19,568 nt of DNA from an uncultured Phycisphaerales bacterium (lineage in GTDB: Bacteria > Planctomycetota > Phycisphaerae > Sedimentisphaerales > Anaerobacaceae), in NCBI GenBank assembly GCA_937927975.1, contig CALEZT010000220.1, positions 1-19,568 on the forward strand. Reading direction: 5' to 3'. The position numbers and the translations under genes were made by a program. Positions 15,755 through 19,568 of this stretch are shown piece after piece. The notes under the pieces were generated by a model. That model saw nothing but the letters and a program-made list of their open reading frames with translations, was not told the origin of the DNA and ran no database searches. How positions within the stretch are numbered: the first letter of the stretch is position 1; every line of letters starts with the position of its first letter.

Positions 15755-17155
15755 TCATTTATTTTTCAGTACGAGCACGACCACGCTGTCGATTGAATCC
15801 GGCGCCTGCGAAGCCACAGAGACCGTCAGGCCTTTCTCGCTCGCGGCAACCGGAAGACTCGTTCGTTTCTTGTCGGCCAGCAGATAGGCCTTTTCGACCT
15901 GGCCGGGGACCGCAGGCACTTCGAGCGCGCCGTCGGTCGGCCAGTGGAACACGTGCAGATACAGCTTGTTGCCCTTGACGGTGCAGCGACCCCACGGGGG
16001 CCGGCCGATGACGCTGGCGCTGACGCCGTGGATGCTCTCGCCGTTGACGGCCATCCACTTGCCGATCTCCTGGAGCCGGTCCACGCTGGGCTGGGGGATC
16101 AATCCCTCCGGCGTCGGGCCGACGTTCAGCAGGAAGTTGCCTCCCTTGCTGGCGACGTCCGCGAGCGTGCGGATCAGCTCTTCGGTGCTCTTCCAGTTCT
16201 CGTCGTAGGACTTGAAGCCCCACGTGTCGTTCATCGTCATGCAGGTTTCCCAGTCGACGCCGGGAAGCCCTTCGGGGGGCACCTGCTGCTCGGGAGTGCC
16301 GAAGTCGCCGGCATAGTCGTCGCCCTTGCTCAGGCCTTCCATGCCCTGGCGGCCCTTGCCCACGCGGTTGTTGATGATCAGCGAGGGCTGGAGACCGCGG
16401 AGGTAGGCATAGAGATCCTTGCCTTGCGGCTCGGTCCAGTCTTTGATCCACTCGCCGTCGAACCAGAGCACGCCGAGCGGGCCGTAGTGGGTCACCAGCT
16501 CCGCGAGCTGCGGCTTCATGTACGTCTCGACGTAGCGGCTGAAGTTCGGGTTCGATTTGCCGCCGTCGTTGTAATTGGGCCAGAAGGGGGCTTGGGCGTC
16601 CGGATGGCGCCAGTCCATGATCGAGTGGTAGAAGCACAGCTTGACGCCGTGTTTCTTGCACGCGACGGACAGCTCTCTGAGGATGTCCCGCTTGAACGGC
16701 GAGGCGTCCATGACGTCCCAGTCGGTGACCTTCGAATCCCACAGGCAGAAGCCGTCGTGATGCTTGCTCGTGATGACGATGTACTTCATGCCTGCGTTCT
16801 TGGCCAGCCGCACCCACTCGTCGGCGTTGAAGCCGATGGGATTGAATTGCGGAGCGAACTTCTCATACTCCTCGACCGGGATCTTCGCATTGTGCATGAT
16901 CCACTCGCCGAGGCCGTCGACGCGTTCGCCCTTGTAGGTGCCCGCCGGGACCGCATACAGGCCGAAATGTACGAACATGCCGAAGCGGGCGTCCCGCCAC
17001 CATTCCATCCGCTCGTCCTGACTGAGGGGCTTGACTTTCGCGCCGCCGATCTGCGTTGCTGTCCCGCCGCAACTGGCGAGAATGACCATCGCGATCAGCA
17101 GGCTCACCACCGTGGCCCCGATCACCAACCATTGCCTTCCTTCCTGCCTGGTCAT
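15755..17155 (-). CDS. lipoprotein alpha-L-fucosidase, GH29
   Basis: Retaining exo-glycosidase releasing terminal alpha-L-fucose from glycans (466 aa). Seen: a signal anchor with lipobox LASC-G (C29), predicting a lipid-anchored exported protein; the GH29 opening WWRDARFGMFVHFGLYAVPA; the active-site strand ITSKHHDGFCLWDS (HHDGF 132-136); the nucleophile D233 in GVLWFDGEW; and TLADVASKGGNFLLNVGPTP near the barrel's end. A beta-sandwich-like C-terminus follows. The ATG at 17155 has GGAG 5 nt upstream. It sits between groEL-2 and groES with 40-nt gaps on both sides, so it is probably transcribed with the chaperonins, an unexpected partner. No sulfatase, transporter or other sugar gene is adjacent. 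Specificity within GH29 is undecided. Confidence 0.93.
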   Translation of the reverse strand: MTRQEGRQWLVIGATVVSLLIAMVILASCGGTATQIGGAKVKPLSQDERMEWWRDARFGMFVHFGLYAVPAGTYKGERVDGLGEWIMHNAKIPVEEYEKFAPQFNPIGFNADEWVRLAKNAGMKYIVITSKHHDGFCLWDSKVTDWDVMDASPFKRDILRELSVACKKHGVKLCFYHSIMDWRHPDAQAPFWPNYNDGGKSNPNFSRYVETYMKPQLAELVTHYGPLGVLWFDGEWIKDWTEPQGKDLYAYLRGLQPSLIINNRVGKGRQGMEGLSKGDDYAGDFGTPEQQVPPEGLPGVDWETCMTMNDTWGFKSYDENWKSTEELIRTLADVASKGGNFLLNVGPTPEGLIPQPSVDRLQEIGKWMAVNGESIHGVSASVIGRPPWGRCTVKGNKLYLHVFHWPTDGALEVPAVPGQVEKAYLLADKKRTSLPVAASEKGLTVSVASQAPDSIDSVVVLVLKNK

Positions 17156-17195
17156 AACGACTCCATGTGCATGTGTTCGGTTGCCTGATGCCGGC

Positions 17196-18869
17196 TTACA
17201 TCATGTCGTCCATGCCGCCCATGCCGCCCATACCACCCATGCCGCCGCCCATGCCTCCGGGGCCGCCCGGGCCCATCTCGTCCTTGGCCTTGGGCTTTTC
17301 GGTCACGAGGCAATCGGTGGTCAGCAGGAGTCCCGCAATGCTCACGGCGTTCTGCAACGCGGTGCGGACGACCTTGGCCGGGTCGATGACGCCGGCTTCG
17401 ACGAGGTCTTCGTACTCGTCCTTGTCCGCATTGTAGCCGAACGCGCCCTTGCCCTCGTAGACCTTGTTCACGACCAGTTGGGCTGTGGCGCCGGCGTTCT
17501 GGGCGATCCAGAAGCAGGGCGTCTTGAGGGCCTTGGCCAGGATCTCGGCGCCGGTCTTCTCGTCGCCGGAGAGCTTGACCGACTTGGCCGCGTCGATGCA
17601 GCGGATCAGCGCCACGCCGCCGCCGGGGACGATGCCTTCCTCGATCGCCGCACGGGTCGCGTGCAATGCGTCCTCGATGCGGGCTTTCTTTTCTTTCATC
17701 TCCGCTTCGGTCGAGGCGCCGACGTTGACCTCGGCGACGCCGCCGGTGAGCTTGGCCAGGCGCTCCTGGAGCTTCTCGCGGTCGTAGTCGCTCGTGGTGG
17801 TCTCGATCTCGTCTTTGATCTGCTTGATCCGTCCGTTGATTGCGTCCTGGCTGCCGGCGCCCTCGACGATCGTCGTGTTGTCGCCGTCGATGGTGACCTT
17901 GCGAGCCTGGCCGAGCTGCGCCAGCGTGATCTTGTCCAGCTCGACGCCCAGGTCCTTGAAGATGGGCTCGGCGCCGGTCAGCACCGCGATGTCCTGGAGC
18001 ATGGCCTTGCGACGGTCGCCGTAGCCGGGGGCCTTCACCGCCGCGATCTTCAAGACGCCTTTCAATTTGTTGACCACCAGCGTCGCGAGCACCTCGCTCT
18101 CGATGTCCTCGGCGATGATCAGCAGCGACTTCTTGGCCTGGGCCACCTTCTCCAGCAGGGGGATCAGCTTGGCTACGGTGCTGATCTTCTCCTCATGGAC
18201 GAGGATCAGAGGCTTGTCGAGCTCGACGACCATCTTGTCCTGGTCGGTCACGAAGTGCGGCGAGAGGTACCCGCGGTCGAACTGCATGCCCTCGACGAAC
18301 TCGACGTGAGTCTCGAAGCTCTTGCCCTCTTCGACGGTGATGACGCCGTCCTTGCCGACCCGCACGAACGCGTCGGCCATGATCTTGCCGATCTCGCGGT
18401 CGTTGTTGGCCGAGATGGCCGCGACGTTGACGATGTCGGCGGTCTTGTCGATGCTCACAGGCTTGGCGAGCGTGGCCAGCTTCTCGGTCGCCGCCTTGGC
18501 CGCGGCTTCCATCCCGCGTTTGAGAGCCATGGCGTCGGCCCCGGCGGTCAGGTTCTTGTACGCCTCCTTATAGAGGGCTTCGGTCAGGACGGTCGCGGTC
18601 GTGGTTCCGTCGCCGGCGATCTTGGACGTCTTGCTGGCGGCTTGCTTTACGAGCTTGGCCCCCAGGTTCTCGGCCTTGTCCGTCAGCTCGATCTCTTCGG
18701 CTACCGTTACGCCGTCCTTGGTCACCGTCGGGCCGCCCCAACTCTTGTCGATGACGGCATTGCGACCGCGCGGGCCGAGGGTCGCCTTGACTGCCGATGC
18801 CAGTTTCTCCACCCCGGCGAGCAGCTTGGCCCTTGCCTCAGCCTGAAACGCCAAATCTTTCACTGCCAT
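17196..18869 (-). CDS. groEL: GroEL chaperonin, copy 2 (GGM-tailed, no adjacent GroES)
   Basis: Second 60-kDa chaperonin subunit (557 aa). Seen: [17 protein letters not shown] with D41, TKDG with catalytic D52, GDGTTTAT (87-94), [18 protein letters not shown] and [13 protein letters not shown]. The C-terminal tail is a classical Gly/Met repeat ([20 protein letters not shown]). The start is ATG 18869 with AAGGAGG 9 nt upstream; an ORF extension to 18947 has no homology. At the apical client site the motif is RGYLSPHF: H205 stands where E. coli has Tyr203 and copy 1 has Tyr. Together with the separate promoter region this suggests a specialised client set or expression condition. It is first in the run groEL-2, fucosidase, groES, groEL-1. 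Confidence 0.96.
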   Translation of the reverse strand: MAVKDLAFQAEARAKLLAGVEKLASAVKATLGPRGRNAVIDKSWGGPTVTKDGVTVAEEIELTDKAENLGAKLVKQAASKTSKIAGDGTTTATVLTEALYKEAYKNLTAGADAMALKRGMEAAAKAATEKLATLAKPVSIDKTADIVNVAAISANNDREIGKIMADAFVRVGKDGVITVEEGKSFETHVEFVEGMQFDRGYLSPHFVTDQDKMVVELDKPLILVHEEKISTVAKLIPLLEKVAQAKKSLLIIAEDIESEVLATLVVNKLKGVLKIAAVKAPGYGDRRKAMLQDIAVLTGAEPIFKDLGVELDKITLAQLGQARKVTIDGDNTTIVEGAGSQDAINGRIKQIKDEIETTTSDYDREKLQERLAKLTGGVAEVNVGASTEAEMKEKKARIEDALHATRAAIEEGIVPGGGVALIRCIDAAKSVKLSGDEKTGAEILAKALKTPCFWIAQNAGATAQLVVNKVYEGKGAFGYNADKDEYEDLVEAGVIDPAKVVRTALQNAVSIAGLLLTTDCLVTEKPKAKDEMGPGGPGGMGGGMGGMGGMGGMDDMM

Positions 18870-18966
18870 AATTGCGTGCCTCCTTAACTGCATGCGTGAC
18901 AAACGGGTTTTTCGGTAAAATGACGCATAATCGAATCTTCTGTGCAAAAGGTATACCAGAGGCCCG

Positions 18967-18994
18967 ATCTTACCGGTCCAACACAGGTTTACAA
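18967..18994 (-). promoter_or_regulatory. candidate promoter of groEL-2
   Basis: On the minus strand TTGTAA (18994-18989) and TAAGAT (18972-18967) are 16 nt apart, about 98 nt before the ATG. Four of six positions match in each hexamer, so this is only a plausible guess. The palindrome at 18996-19019 adjoins the -35. Confidence 0.35.
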
Positions 18995-18995
18995 C

Positions 18996-19019
18996 TCCTA
19001 ACCTTCTATTTGGTAAGGA
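18996..19019. promoter_or_regulatory. 24-bp dyad upstream of groEL-2, candidate regulator site
   Basis: TCCTAACC (18996-19003), an 8-nt spacer and GGTAAGGA (19012-19019) form an inverted repeat matching at 7 of 8 positions. The geometry is like CIRCE (two half sites, 8-9 nt spacer) but the sequence is unrelated. It abuts the candidate -35 of groEL-2. The regulator is unknown. Confidence 0.35.
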
Positions 19020-19054
19020 TTTACTGGCGTAACGGATTCATCCGACCGCCTGTG

Positions 19055-19233
19055 GGTTTCCGCCGGCCGGCCTAGCCGGGGTGCCAATTCAGGCCGGCCC
19101 GGCCCGCCCCGCACGCCAAGTTGACAGGCCGGGGACTGGCAGGGCGGAGGCCGCGGGCGGGAGGCCGGAGGGGGGAGAGTATCCGTGTTTGGGAAGTCCC
19201 CAAGGCATGGAGCAGGCGGATCTGTTTGTGGTG
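19055..19233. other. gene-free, extremely GC-rich stretch
   Basis: Dominated by GGCCGG-type runs (for example 19055-19110 and 19129-19180), giving many overlapping short inverted repeats. No coding frame with recognisable homology, promoter or RNA gene was seen. It separates the groEL-2 upstream region from the hairpin array. Confidence 0.5.
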
Positions 19234-19530
19234 ACGCCGTAAGGCGTTATCTCAAAAACACTTACGCACACTCAAGCACCCAGGATATCCCCTTGCGGGG
19301 ACACTGCCAACCGAAGGCACGCCTTTAGGCGCCCTACGAACGATGATCTGCTTTGCGACGCACGCCGATGGAAGTGGTTTCGGCACGCCCCAAGCGGCGT
19401 GCGGAGGAGGTTTTCCGCCTTGAGCCAATAGCATGGAGGGGTGTTCCGTGATCCGAGACACCAGCCAGGCGTGCGTAGCACGCCGTCCATGCTGCTGGTG
19501 AAAAGCGTAAGAATGGCTCATCCGGCTTTT
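19234..19530. repeat. hairpin-dense intergenic array, possibly a structured RNA
   Basis: Successive inverted repeats: ACGCC-GTAA-GGCGT (19234-19247), TCCCC-TTGC-GGGGA (19288-19301), CGCC-TTTA-GGCG (19320-19331), GCACGCC-CCAAGC-GGCGTGC (19383-19402), and GCGGA/TCCGC (19401-19418). Then comes a branched unit: outer stem 19425-19437 with 19486-19498 (13 nt, two mismatches), enclosing GGTGT/ACACC (19440-19444 with 19458-19462) and GGCGTGC-GTA-GCACGCC (19468-19484). AAAAGC/GCTTTT (19501-19506 with 19525-19530) follows. A 99-codon minus-strand frame (19551-19252) crosses it without recognisable homology. The function is unknown. Confidence 0.5.
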
Positions 19531-19568
19531 GCGTACTTGGAGATAGGGCAACGACCGGCCGCCGGGGA

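Noticed and set aside
17031..18887. 618-codon open frame on the + strand opposite groEL-2
   Set aside because: Antisense shadow of groEL-2, with composition mirroring the copy-1 shadow and no independent signature.
19252..19551. 99-codon minus-strand frame in the terminal gap
   Set aside because: It has no recognisable homology and no clear ribosome site, and its sequence is a translation of the hairpin array. A gene cannot be excluded but is not supported.

Overview
GC-rich (roughly 60%) bacterial chromosomal DNA. Several features suggest a member of the Planctomycetota, perhaps Phycisphaerae-like: a giant BlaR1-like M56 peptidase whose extracellular part contains a pilin-like module, an ECF sigma/membrane anti-sigma pair, a lipoprotein GH29 fucosidase, and two divergent GroELs. 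This assignment rests on gene style and is not proven. I see no rRNA, tRNA, CRISPR array, phage or intact insertion sequence.

Left part (1-6336, + strand): a possible 3' tip of a CDS, then an ECF sigma factor with an overlapping single-pass anti-sigma gene, an isochorismatase-fold hydrolase, and a two-gene BlaI/M56 sensor operon. That operon's promoter is covered by two palindromic operator-like sites.

Middle (6340-11120): a frameshifted, truncated GxxExxY remnant abuts the 3' end of a minus-strand set running PPOX-type flavoprotein, MarR regulator, DUF3788 and DUF2461. Next is a minus-strand secreted M3 (Dcp-like) metallopeptidase with a good promoter.

Right part (11399-18869, minus strand): a protein-folding cluster, transcribed in the order groEL-2 (GGM tail), alpha-L-fucosidase, groES, groEL-1 (no GGM tail), dnaJ, grpE, FmdB-type zinc ribbon. 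Most gaps are short, so much of it may be co-transcribed. dnaK and hrcA are not in the window and no CIRCE element was seen. The last 700 bases hold a candidate groEL-2 promoter and then a hairpin-dense gene-free stretch.

The most unusual feature is the intergenic DNA. Five sequence-unrelated inverted-repeat elements sit in gene borders (1856-1964, 2551-2617, 6344-6432, 11136-11310, 13577-13720). The arms of four of them are built from short tandem units of about 6 to 12 nt. A sixth, differently organised hairpin array lies at 19234-19530.
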